From the NCBI GenBank assembly GCA_963784995.1, contig CAWATZ010000001.1, forward strand, positions 496,001 to 560,000: a stretch of 64,000 bases of DNA, given 5' to 3'. Within the stretch, counting starts at the first letter, position 1. Every line of letters begins with the position of its first letter. The DNA comes from CAWATZ01 sp963784995. Its GTDB lineage: Bacteria > Planctomycetota > Planctomycetia > Gemmatales > Gemmataceae. This document shows positions 35,699 through 44,147 of this stretch, one piece after another. The notes below the pieces were generated by a model, which searched no databases, had not been told where the DNA came from, and worked only from the letters and a program-made list of their open reading frames with translations. Both the position numbers and the translations under genes were made by a program.

Positions 35699-37720
35699 CT
35701 ACCCCCTATTTGTCGCAGCGAACGAATGCGGCACCTTGCGGAACGCCAGCAGTCCCCGCACGAACGTCAGGGCGGCGTTCTCCGGCTGCTCGATCCAGCC
35801 GCTTTCCTCCTCGCCGGCATCGGGGTCGCGCCGGGGCGGCAGCAGACCGAGCCGGCCTTCCACGACCTCGTCCGAGCCGCAATCGGGCCCCTGCTCCGTC
35901 CACGCCACCGAGGAATCCTCCAGCGCGATCTGCTCCCCCTGACTGGGGTAGGCCAGCCACAACTGCTTGACCACCTGCCGTTTGCTGCGCGTCGCCCGGA
36001 TCTTCAAATACTTCCGGGTGTCGTTCCAGTGATGCTCCTGGATTCGGCTGGTGTACTTGGCATCCACCACCACCGCGTAGTCCACCCGGGCCGGCTGGTC
36101 CGACTCCCCCCCCTCACGGGGAGGGCTCGCCCCGGCCAGGAACTCGATCAGCACGTCCGGGCTCCAGGCCGACTCGTTGCGCACCGCGCCCCGGTAGAGC
36201 GTGTCCTGGCGCTGGACCGCGGAGTCGTAGGTCACGATCCACGGCTCGAAGCGCAGCGACACCGCCTGGCCGTCCGGTGCCAGGAACGTCAGGCGGGCGC
36301 CGCGGTCCACGTCCAGGGTGAAGCGGAACCGCCGGGAGCGGCGGAACAGGCCGTCCTGGCTGGTGCAGACCAGCCCCGCCACCCGGAACGCCGCCGCCAG
36401 CTGGAAGAAGACCCATTGCTCGTACATCCGCTGGGTCGATTTGAGCCGCTCCTCGAAGCCGTCCTGCAACAGGATCAGCGACGAGTGCAGATAGCGGCGA
36501 AACTCGTCCCGGATGCGGCGATAAGGGCGCACGTGCTGAAAGACCGGGGTCGTCGGCAGTGCCAGCTGCGGCGAGAGGTCGCGGAACAGGTCCAGGGCCG
36601 CCACCCGGGCAATGCCCTGGAGCAGCTTGCGAGCGCTGGCCTGGGCCTGCCACAGCCGTCGCAACCGCGGCGAGTCCTCGACGTCGTACAGGCTCAGTCC
36701 CTGGGCCGTAGCCGCGGGCGGCTCGCCTGCTGGCTGGCCGGCCTGCAGGCGAGCCGCCTGCGGCCACGAGCGCTGGCGGAAGGGACGGTCCGCTTCGATG
36801 CCCTGGACGTGCTGGCGAATCTCCCCGGCACAGGACAGGACACGCTGCCGCAGAAAGCGCAGCAGGCCGGCGATGACGCGATGCTCCAGCGTCCGAGCGC
36901 TCTCCGTGAAGCGCTCCTGCATGGCCGGGAACGGCCGGGGCAGTCCGGGCTGACGCGGGTCGATCCCCTCAGCAGCCAGCTGCAACGTGGTCCGCGGCCC
37001 GAAGCGCTCCGCGCCCCAGGAGAGCCGGACTGCCTCCACCCGGGCAATCCGCGTTGCCGGCTGGTGGACGATCTCGCGCAGGGCGGGACTGACTGCCGCC
37101 CACAAGCGTTCCAGCAAGTGCAATTCCAGCTGGCCCGAGCGGGGCGAGACGCCGTGGTCCGCCGCGCCGAAACCCAGCGTGCGGAACATCGGCGACACCA
37201 GGTCGAACACCAGCCCGGTCGCCAGCCGGCGCAGCTGGGCCAGCATGGTGTTGTAGCGCTCTTCCGACAGCTTGGTCGCCTCGACGTAGACCGGCAAACG
37301 CCCCCGCGGCAGCCAGGCCTCGTCCGAACCGACCGGCCGGCTGCCCACCCGCACCCAGACCCGGCCGCGGGCCCCGTCAAAGTAGGCGCTGTCGTCCCAG
37401 AAGATCGTGCTGCCCCGCGCGCCTCCCTCCAGCCGGACAATCCCCGCCTCGCTGGTCTGCACCGGATCGCGGTCGCCGATCCACAGCCGATACTCCGTGT
37501 CCGCTTCCCGGTGATCGACCTGGAAGCCGCAGCGCTGCAGCTCGTTGACCACCACCGCCGACGCTTCGTTCCCCACCTGCTCGACCGGACACAAGCCCGA
37601 AGCGCCAGCGCCGGGACCGTCCCGTCGCTGGCGCTCCGGGCTTGTGACTATCTCGCCCAGAGGCAAGGAGGCAATCGGGTTGCCGTTGCGCGACAGCCGA
37701 AAGACGGGCAGCTCGCTCAT
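35699..37720 (-). CDS. McrC-like nuclease (DUF2357 + PD-(D/E)XK)
   Basis: 673 residues, ATG at 37720. The N-terminal 300 residues correspond to DUF2357 (ESFRLEG-like strands, here GIVRLEGGARGSTIFWDDS, then YVEATKLSEERYNTMLAQL). After a helical linker with RRIRDEFRRYLHSS and TQRMYEQWVFFQLA, the nuclease domain (PF04411-like) shows SPDVLIEF (about residues 518-526) and VVVDAKYTSR (about 545-553), giving the D...D-x-K metal site, then HWNDTRKYLKIRATRSKR. This architecture is the McrC-like partner of McrB-type ATPases in modification-dependent (type IV) restriction. The ATPase gene lies directly upstream on the same strand, 83 bases away. The gene is intact. Confidence 0.85.
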   Translation of the reverse strand: MSELPVFRLSRNGNPIASLPLGEIVTSPERQRRDGPGAGASGLCPVEQVGNEASAVVVNELQRCGFQVDHREADTEYRLWIGDRDPVQTSEAGIVRLEGGARGSTIFWDDSAYFDGARGRVWVRVGSRPVGSDEAWLPRGRLPVYVEATKLSEERYNTMLAQLRRLATGLVFDLVSPMFRTLGFGAADHGVSPRSGQLELHLLERLWAAVSPALREIVHQPATRIARVEAVRLSWGAERFGPRTTLQLAAEGIDPRQPGLPRPFPAMQERFTESARTLEHRVIAGLLRFLRQRVLSCAGEIRQHVQGIEADRPFRQRSWPQAARLQAGQPAGEPPAATAQGLSLYDVEDSPRLRRLWQAQASARKLLQGIARVAALDLFRDLSPQLALPTTPVFQHVRPYRRIRDEFRRYLHSSLILLQDGFEERLKSTQRMYEQWVFFQLAAAFRVAGLVCTSQDGLFRRSRRFRFTLDVDRGARLTFLAPDGQAVSLRFEPWIVTYDSAVQRQDTLYRGAVRNESAWSPDVLIEFLAGASPPREGGESDQPARVDYAVVVDAKYTSRIQEHHWNDTRKYLKIRATRSKRQVVKQLWLAYPSQGEQIALEDSSVAWTEQGPDCGSDEVVEGRLGLLPPRRDPDAGEEESGWIEQPENAALTFVRGLLAFRKVPHSFAATNRG

Positions 37721-37737
37721 TCCTCGGCTCCTTCGTC

Positions 37738-37801
37738 ATTGGTGATTGGTGATTGGTGAAGAAAGAAGCCGCTGCTTCTTCACCAATCACCAATCACCAA
37801 T
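37738..37801. repeat. Perfect 26-bp inverted repeat inside the McrBC-like operon
   Basis: Arms 37738-37763 and 37776-37801 pair perfectly around a 12-base loop. Each arm is built from 7-base tandem units (GGTGATT). It fills the 83-base gap between the ATPase stop (37804) and nuclease start (37720), and would hide or expose the nuclease ribosome-binding region or cause partial termination, setting the ATPase:nuclease ratio (inference). Confidence 0.9.
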
Positions 37802-37803
37802 CA

Positions 37804-40401
37804 CTAATCTTGCTCGGCTCCTTCCGAGAACAGGTCGTCGGAGAACTCGCTGGCCTGGATCTCGTCCAGCAACTGGAGCGAATCCGGAAACCCCGACGGG
37901 TGCGCTCGCAGCACCTTGCGCAGCGACTCCAGGGCCTGGCGCGCCCCCGGCCGGAACAGGTTGCGCACCTGCGGCAGGATCCGCTGGGCGATCTGGAGGT
38001 CCAGAGCCTCCTCCGGAGTGCAAATCTCCGCCGGCGTGTTGCCAAGCAGTTTGCGGATGCTGCTGAAACGCCGCTGGTTGAGCGGACAGCCCAGGCGCGA
38101 CAACGGCTCCTTGAGCCGATCCAGCATCTCCGCCAGCGGCCGTTCCAGCCCCGCCGAGGGAACCACCCAGTCCCGGTAATGCCGCAGCGCCACCGGAACG
38201 CCGCTCGGCCGGACCACGCCCACCTCGCGGGCGTCCAGGAGGTACAGTGGGTGCAATCGGATCAGGTTCGCGCGGTCCAGGACGCGCTGACTCAGCTGCC
38301 GGGTGGTCTCGTCAAAGTTCACCGTGCCCACGAAACGGACCGAGCGGGGCAGCTTCAGTACCGGCCAGGGGGCGAACGGATCGGAGGCGGACACCAGCTC
38401 GGGGGAGAAACAACGCACCTCACGCTGGCCGGGCGGCCGCTCCAGGGCCTGGATGAAGCCGCTGAAATAGTGCTCCACCTGGGCCAGGTTCATCTCGTCC
38501 ATGCAGACGACGTAGAGCCGGGAGGCCAGGCCGCGCCGGGCGTCCTCTTCCTGGGCCCAGATCAGCAGCTGATACAGACCGCACTCGGCCGGCTGGAAAC
38601 GGTGATCGAGGGCGTTGGTGTGTCCGAGCAGGTCGCGCAGGTCGAGCCAGGACGGACTGACGCCGACGTGGAGGTAACGCTGCATGCCCTCGTCGTACTC
38701 GTCGCCGGCCAGGGCCTCGGCGTACAGCCGGGGCAGCGACGACTTGCCCGTGCCCGGCTGACCGCCCAGGATGGTCAGATCGTTGCATTTGACGCTCAGA
38801 TGAAACGCCGCCAGGTCCAGCCGGCGGTGCTTGAAGCCCGAATCCTCGACGTGCTTGCAAAAGCGCTCGAAGAACTGGACCTCGGTGATCTCCCCCGGAT
38901 TCTTGCCGCCAACCACGAAAGCGGGCAGAGCGAATGGCTGCGAGGGCGTTTGCTCCCGTTCTTCCTGGTGCGGACTCACCTGCAGAGCGTGCCCTGCCGG
39001 CCCCACCGAAGCCGCCACCGTGACCGCACCGTTGGGCCGTTGCCCCAGAAGGTCCAGCTGCTGCAACAGCGGCACAATGGTCAGGAACTGCTTGACCAGC
39101 CCTTCGCGGTTGCTGGCCAGCTCGCGGGAAACCTGGGTCAGACTGCCGCGCAGCAGCTCGCCTTGGCGCAGCAGCTCCTGGTGGCGGGCGTCCAGCTCCT
39201 CCTCCCGGGCCCGGCACTCGCGCTCGAAGCGCTCCCGGGCCTGGGCCTGCTCCTTTTCCGCAATGGCCTTGCCTTCCCGGCGGATCGTCTCCAGCTCCTG
39301 CCGGGCCAGCTCCTTGCTCTTTTCCAGGGCGTCGAGTTCCTTGCGACCCTGTTCCAGCTTGGCGTCAATCTCGGTCTGCAGCCGGGCGGCGTTCTTCTCG
39401 ACGTGCTGCTGGGCCTCGCGCTCGATCGCCTGCTGCAACGGCTTCTCCAGCACCCCCGAGGTGAGCAGGGCCGTGGCCAGCTCGTCGGCCGCCCGCTCTT
39501 CCTCGTGCAGGCGATCCTTGAGGGCCTTCATCGCCCGGCTGGCATCGGCCGCCCCAGCCTCGGTGGAGCCGTCGATCAGCGGGGTCAGCTCGTCCAGCAA
39601 GCGGCTCAGCTCCTGCTTCTTGCCGCGCGTGAGGACGTTTTTCGCCACCCGCTTGATGATCGCCTCGTCGCTCTCCAGGACCACCCGGGTGACGTTGCTG
39701 CCGATCGCCCGGCGGAAATCGCGCGTTGGGATCAGATGATAGAGGCACATCTGCGTGCTGGAGGTCTTGGTGGGCGGCTGGCGGACCAGCGACACCTCGA
39801 CCCGGACGTGATGATTGCGATTGACCGGCACCATTTGCAGCGCCTGCTCGGGGATCTTCATGACGGCCGGGTCCTGGGCCGGCGTCGCCAGCTGGACCTT
39901 GTACTTGCCGCTTTCGCCCACCGGTTCGGTCGCTGTCGTGAAGGGACCGTAGAGATGGCCCTGCCAGCTGACGTACACCTGACTGAGCGGATGATGATCC
40001 AGCTGCAAGACCCGTTCCCGATTGAGGATCTCCTCGGGCCTGGCAATCCAGTTGGGTTGCAGACTGAGGACCTCGGTCAGCATTTCGGGCCGGACCGGCT
40101 CGATGCTATCGACCTGGACCTGATACCACGATTTGCCGGGAATGCCGGCGCGCTCGGCTTGCTCCAGGGCACCGCTCAGCAGCCGCCCCGGCTCGGCCAG
40201 CGTGCGCGTCCCCGAGCGCAGCATCCACCAGACGTAGCCGTCGTCGGGGAACTCCTCCATGCGGGCCAGCCGGCCGTCCTCGTGCAGGACCGGCTTGAGG
40301 CTGGAAAAGGCATTGACGATCCCATTGACGCTTTCGGTTTCAAACGGACGCTGGGTGACCGCCAGGTACACGACGGCGTCTTCCAGTTCGGCGTCGAACA
40401 T
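37804..40401 (-). CDS. McrB-like AAA+ ATPase with long coiled coil
   Basis: 865 residues, ATG at 40401 with CGGAG upstream. Residues 1-270 form a beta/alpha region without a named family (QVYVSWQGHLYGPF, VPVNRNHHVRVEVSLV). Residues about 290-460 are a long charged coiled coil (ELDALEKSKELARQELETIR, CRAREEELDARHQELLRQG). The AAA+ domain has Walker A GGQPGTGKSSLPRLYAEAL (about 545), Walker B VVCMDEMNLAQVEHYF (about 632; the D-E-(I/M)-N pattern of McrB) and a sensor GTVNFDETTRQLSQRVLDR (about 690). McrB-family motors translocate and activate an McrC-type nuclease; here that partner is the next gene. Coiled-coil McrBC relatives are known as CoCoNuT-type systems, but this N-terminus may differ. 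Confidence 0.85.
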   Translation of the reverse strand: MFDAELEDAVVYLAVTQRPFETESVNGIVNAFSSLKPVLHEDGRLARMEEFPDDGYVWWMLRSGTRTLAEPGRLLSGALEQAERAGIPGKSWYQVQVDSIEPVRPEMLTEVLSLQPNWIARPEEILNRERVLQLDHHPLSQVYVSWQGHLYGPFTTATEPVGESGKYKVQLATPAQDPAVMKIPEQALQMVPVNRNHHVRVEVSLVRQPPTKTSSTQMCLYHLIPTRDFRRAIGSNVTRVVLESDEAIIKRVAKNVLTRGKKQELSRLLDELTPLIDGSTEAGAADASRAMKALKDRLHEEERAADELATALLTSGVLEKPLQQAIEREAQQHVEKNAARLQTEIDAKLEQGRKELDALEKSKELARQELETIRREGKAIAEKEQAQARERFERECRAREEELDARHQELLRQGELLRGSLTQVSRELASNREGLVKQFLTIVPLLQQLDLLGQRPNGAVTVAASVGPAGHALQVSPHQEEREQTPSQPFALPAFVVGGKNPGEITEVQFFERFCKHVEDSGFKHRRLDLAAFHLSVKCNDLTILGGQPGTGKSSLPRLYAEALAGDEYDEGMQRYLHVGVSPSWLDLRDLLGHTNALDHRFQPAECGLYQLLIWAQEEDARRGLASRLYVVCMDEMNLAQVEHYFSGFIQALERPPGQREVRCFSPELVSASDPFAPWPVLKLPRSVRFVGTVNFDETTRQLSQRVLDRANLIRLHPLYLLDAREVGVVRPSGVPVALRHYRDWVVPSAGLERPLAEMLDRLKEPLSRLGCPLNQRRFSSIRKLLGNTPAEICTPEEALDLQIAQRILPQVRNLFRPGARQALESLRKVLRAHPSGFPDSLQLLDEIQASEFSDDLFSEGAEQD

Positions 40402-40425
40402 CTCTCGGGTCTCCGAGGCGCTGCG

Positions 40426-40513
40426 CCCTCGGAGCCGCGCACGCAGCGCAGCGGAGTAAGCGGGCCTGCTGCGGCCCGCTTACTCCGCTGCGCTGCGTGC
40501 GCGGCTCCGAGGG
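40426..40513. repeat. Perfect 41-bp inverted repeat (hairpin element, copy B)
   Basis: Arms 40426-40466 and 40473-40513 pair perfectly around a 6-base loop. The arm core is shared with copy A at 28054-28137; the outer few bases and the loop differ, with matching changes on both arms. It lies 24 bases upstream of the AAA+ ATPase start, probably inside its 5' untranslated region. Confidence 0.9.
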
Positions 40514-40887
40514 GCGGAACCCATGATCCCAGTTGGCCATTGTAGCAGCAGCGGATAGAGGCGGACTGCCATTGTGGCGCAATCTTCGCCAGCAACCGTG
40601 CCGCCTGACAAGTCCGCGCAGACTGGGCAATCGCTAGCGGTTGCAGGGAACGAGAGGGCGGGACCGGGCGGCGGCGAAATTACCTTTGACACCTTCCGCT
40701 GCCATTCGCTACAGTCCAAACAGTGCCCTGCCCGAAGACTCGCCTCGACAAACCAGACTCCAGACCCGGTCCAGCGCGTGCCGGGTTCGCCTTCGGGAAC
40801 GAAACCTGTATCATGGCGATGAAGCCAGTTGAACGATGATCGTCTGCGAGACAACGAGTACGACAACAGGAGTGGAGAGGACGATCC
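40514..40887. other. Divergent intergenic region (McrBC-like operon / glucan cluster)
   Basis: 374 bases with no supportable gene. A TACAAT box on the minus strand (complement of 40539-40544) could be the -10 of the ATPase gene, but no good -35 is seen. A rightward promoter lies at 40686-40715. Confidence 0.5.
40686..40715 (+). promoter_or_regulatory. Promoter of the glucan cluster
   Basis: A perfect TTGACA (40686-40691), an 18-base spacer and TACAGT (40710-40715). It would give a leader of about 165 bases before the ATG at 40888. Confidence 0.6.
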
Positions 40888-42048
40888 ATGCGCATCGGAT
40901 TGTTTTCCTGGGAATCGCTGCATTCCATCGCGGTCGGCGGCGTCGGCGCGCACGTCACCGAGCTGGCGGCCGGCCTGCAGCGGCGCAACCATGAAGTCCA
41001 CGTCTTTACCCGGCAAGGAAATGGGCAGCCGAATTACGACTGCATTCATGGGGTCCATTACCATCGCTGCTCTTTCCCACTGAACCCCAACTTCGTGGAC
41101 GAAGTCAACAACATGTGCCGGGCCTTCGTCCACGAGTGCTTCGCCGTGGAGGACCACGGCGGCGCCTTCGACGTCATTCACGCCCACGACTGGCTGGCAG
41201 CCAACGCCGCCGTCTGGATCAAGCAGGGCCGGGGCCGCCGCTCCGTGCTGACCATGCACTCCACCGAGTACGGCCGCAACGGCAATCGTTTCTTCGGCGG
41301 CCAGTCGCAGCGCATCCAGGACCACGAACGGAACGGCACCTTCTGCGTGGATCGGGTGATCACGGTCTCCAACCAGCTCAAGGACGAGATCAAGTGGCTG
41401 TATCACTTGCCCGAGCACAAGGCCCGGGTGGTCTACAACGGGGTCAACGCGGAGCAGTTCGACTACCCGCTGGACCCCGGCGACGTCAAACGCCAGTACG
41501 CCATCGGCCCGCTCGACCCGACCATCCTGTTCGTCGGCCGGATGGTGGTGCAAAAGGGCCCGGACATCCTGGTCCGGTCCATTCCGTACATTCTGAAGTA
41601 TTATCCGCACGCCAAGTTCGTCTTTGCCGGCGACGGCCACATGCGTGGCGAGATCTGCGGCCTGGCCCATCACCTGGGCGTGGCCCACGCCTTGCGGGTG
41701 CTGGGCGACAAGCGCGGCCGGGACCTGCTGAACCTGTTCAAGGCGTGCGACATCGTGGCCGTGCCCAGCCGCAATGAGCCGTTCGGCATCGTGATCCTGG
41801 AGGGCTGGAGCGCCCACAAGCCGGTCGTCAGCACCAAGCGCGGCGGGCCGGCGGAGTTCGTCTGGCATGGAGTCAACGGCCTGCAGGTTGACGACACGCC
41901 GGAATCGGTGGCCTGGGGTCTGGGAACGCTGCTGGCGGACCACAATCGCTGCCGCTGGATGGGCCGCAATGGCCGGGCCGCGGTTGATGCCGCCTTCAGC
42001 TGGGACCGGATCGCCCAGCAGGTCGAGGAGGTCTACCACGGAACGTAG
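40888..42048 (+). CDS. GT4-family glycosyltransferase (glycogen-synthase-like)
   Basis: 386 residues, ATG at 40888 with GGAGAGG upstream. The N-terminal domain has the glycine-rich donor-site loop SIAVGGVGAHVTELAAGLQR and FDVIHAHDWLAA. The C-terminal domain has ILFVGRMVVQKGPDILVRSI and the E-x7-E retaining-enzyme motif NEPFGIVILEGWSAHKPVV (about residue 295). It matches GT4 proteins that sit beside GH57 branching enzymes and make alpha-1,4-glucan; a GDP- or UDP/ADP-sugar donor cannot be told apart from sequence. Cytoplasmic. It heads a cluster of four genes on the same strand. Confidence 0.85.
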   Translation: MRIGLFSWESLHSIAVGGVGAHVTELAAGLQRRNHEVHVFTRQGNGQPNYDCIHGVHYHRCSFPLNPNFVDEVNNMCRAFVHECFAVEDHGGAFDVIHAHDWLAANAAVWIKQGRGRRSVLTMHSTEYGRNGNRFFGGQSQRIQDHERNGTFCVDRVITVSNQLKDEIKWLYHLPEHKARVVYNGVNAEQFDYPLDPGDVKRQYAIGPLDPTILFVGRMVVQKGPDILVRSIPYILKYYPHAKFVFAGDGHMRGEICGLAHHLGVAHALRVLGDKRGRDLLNLFKACDIVAVPSRNEPFGIVILEGWSAHKPVVSTKRGGPAEFVWHGVNGLQVDDTPESVAWGLGTLLADHNRCRWMGRNGRAAVDAAFSWDRIAQQVEEVYHGT

Positions 42049-42064
42049 GACGGCTTTGCTCCCT

Positions 42065-42146
42065 TCTCCCGCTGGCGAGCGGCGCGGCGTCAGCCCGCCG
42101 GTATCCGCACCGGCACGCTCACGCTGTGCCGCTCGCCAACGGAGAG
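42065..42146. repeat. Imperfect inverted repeat after the first glycosyltransferase
   Basis: GCTGGCGAGCGGC (42071-42083) pairs with GCCGCTCGCCAAC (42128-42140) with one mismatch, flanked by CTCTCC-like outer bases, around a 44-base loop. It begins 17 bases after the stop codon. It may act as a terminator or be a degenerate mobile hairpin. Confidence 0.45.
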
Positions 42147-42273
42147 GAGAGAACAAGACGGAACCGCGGTAGACCCACGGTGTTGTCGGGTCTGGAAGGG
42201 AGTTTCCTTGACGTCTTCCTCTCCAAGGGGCCCGGCAGTGCGGACATCCCTAACGTCAAGCGGTGAGCGAGCC

Positions 42274-44121
42274 ATGATTGACTCCATATTGTTCAAGACA
42301 ACCCCGGGCCAATCGGCCAACGGCGCCCATCAGGAGGAGTCGCTCCGGGCGGAAGGGCAGGTGGGCCCCGCTGGGGGAAGACCCGCGCCAGGACTGACGC
42401 CCATCCCGCCGACACCTCCTCCCGATTGCGAAACGCTGCGCCGCCACGCCTGGGACATCGGGGCTCGCCGGTACGGGGACAGCTACGCCTCACCAGGCAA
42501 CCACGTCGCCCTGGGAATGGTCGATCCCTATCACGGCTTCGTCCACTGGCGCGTCCATCAGAAGTGGATTGACGAGACGGCCTGGTTGCGCGGCACCGCC
42601 TGGTTCAACTCCCGGATGGTCCTGCGCCTCTACGACGTGTCCTGCGTCACCTTCGACGGTTTCAACGCCCACTCTGTCCGGGACATCCCGCTGCCGGGGA
42701 TTGTCGGGCACCTCTTTTACCCCATGCCCCGGCCCGGCATCCATCTGCTGGCCGAGGTCGGTTTCGTGCTGCAGCGCGGCGAGTTCATCCCGGCCGCCCG
42801 CTCGGCCGTCTGCTGCTTCGCCGCCGATAGCGTTTCCCCCCGCCACGACCACGTGGCCCTGCTGGTCGATGATCAGCTCGGCATCGAGGAGGTCGGCAAC
42901 CTGTGGGAGCAGGATAAGGTCTTGCAGGAGAAGCGCCGGCCCAAGCTGCGTGCGGGCCTGCGCTTTGCCGCCTTCAGCTTCCAGGCCCTGGCGTGCGGCC
43001 AGCACAACCTGGTGGCCCGCTTCGCCTCCGAGCTGGCGGCCAACCAGGTCGCCCAGGGGCACCACGTCACCCTGTTCATCCCCGCCTGTCCGCAGCTGAA
43101 GGAGCCCACGGTCCTCGACGGCGTCCACTACGAGCCGCTGGCGATCCGGTCCGAGGGCTCCCCCATCGAGCGGGCGCTGGCCTTTGGCCGGGCGGCCGAG
43201 CTGAAACTGCGGAACCTGCCGGAGTTTGACCTGTATCACCTGCACGAGTGGATGTCCGGCCTGTCGGCGTGGATCGGCAGCAAGCCCACCATCCTGTCGC
43301 TGACCTCGCTCGAGGCGACGCGCCGCAACGGCGAGGGCGATGCCCTGTCGCAGGACATCCAGAAGATGGAGCGCGAACTGGCCCACGGGGTCGATTGCAT
43401 CCTGACTCCGGACTGGTTGCGGTCGCGGGCCATCCACGACTTCGGCCTGGACGGCGACGTCGTGCAAGCCTTCCCGGTGGAGGCCCGGCTGCCCAACGAG
43501 TGGGAGGCAGCGCTGGATTTTGGCCACGTCAAGATGTCGATCGGTTTTGGTCCACTGGACCAGATGCTGCTGTTTGTCGGTCCGCTGGAGCATGCGGCCG
43601 GGGTCGATCTGATCGTCGAGGCCTTGCCGACACTGCTGTCGCGCTGCCCCCGGGTTCGCCTGGCTTTTGCCGGCGAGGGCACGATGCACGGCCATCTGGA
43701 GTGGCTGGCCGGTTCGCTGGGCGTTTCCTATGCTGTCCGCTTGCTGGGCCATCTGGATCGGGGGATGGTGGTCCGGCTGATGCGCAGCGCCGAGGCGCTG
43801 GTGCTGCCGTCGCGCCAGCGTTGGGCAATGGATGACGCTGTCGTCGATCTGGCCCGCCGCGCCGGCCGGCCGGTGGTCACGACCAACGCGGGCCCGGCGT
43901 ACCTGGTTCGCCACGAGGAGAATGGCGTGGTCAGCTTCGACAATGCCAATTCGATGGTGTGGGCGATGGAGCGGATCACGCGCGATCCGGGTCGTGCCTG
44001 GCAAATGGGCCAGGCCGGCAAACGCAGCGAAAGCACCACCTGCAGCTGGGCCGAGGTGGCCCGCCGTTACCTGGAGCTGTGTGCCCTGAACTTTCCGGAG
44101 CTGACCGAACCGAAGAGTTGA
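42274..44121 (+). CDS. DUF4912 + glycosyltransferase fusion
   Basis: 615 residues, ATG at 42274. A Pro-rich start leads into a DUF4912 domain (about residues 65-205), recognised by GFVHWRVHQKWIDE, MVLRLYDVSCVTFDGFNAHS and the GEFIPAARSAVCCF strand. The rest is a GT-B fold: LARFASELAANQVAQGHHVTLF..., FDLYHLHEWMSGLSAW, LLFVGPLEHAAGVDLIVEAL and FAGEGTMHGHLEWLAGSLG. The E-x7-E motif region reads RQRWAMDDAVVDLARRAGRP, so both Glu residues are replaced and it may be non-catalytic or regulatory. DUF4912 is thought to bind carbohydrate. It is part of the alpha-glucan cluster. Confidence 0.8.
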   Translation: MIDSILFKTTPGQSANGAHQEESLRAEGQVGPAGGRPAPGLTPIPPTPPPDCETLRRHAWDIGARRYGDSYASPGNHVALGMVDPYHGFVHWRVHQKWIDETAWLRGTAWFNSRMVLRLYDVSCVTFDGFNAHSVRDIPLPGIVGHLFYPMPRPGIHLLAEVGFVLQRGEFIPAARSAVCCFAADSVSPRHDHVALLVDDQLGIEEVGNLWEQDKVLQEKRRPKLRAGLRFAAFSFQALACGQHNLVARFASELAANQVAQGHHVTLFIPACPQLKEPTVLDGVHYEPLAIRSEGSPIERALAFGRAAELKLRNLPEFDLYHLHEWMSGLSAWIGSKPTILSLTSLEATRRNGEGDALSQDIQKMERELAHGVDCILTPDWLRSRAIHDFGLDGDVVQAFPVEARLPNEWEAALDFGHVKMSIGFGPLDQMLLFVGPLEHAAGVDLIVEALPTLLSRCPRVRLAFAGEGTMHGHLEWLAGSLGVSYAVRLLGHLDRGMVVRLMRSAEALVLPSRQRWAMDDAVVDLARRAGRPVVTTNAGPAYLVRHEENGVVSFDNANSMVWAMERITRDPGRAWQMGQAGKRSESTTCSWAEVARRYLELCALNFPELTEPKS

Positions 44122-44147
44122 CCCCGAAGTGGAGCGCGAGGACTGTC

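Noticed and set aside
37753..40545. 930-codon plus-strand open frame opposite the AAA+ ATPase
   Set aside because: The minus strand has Walker A/B and sensor motifs; the plus frame has none and spans two hairpins.
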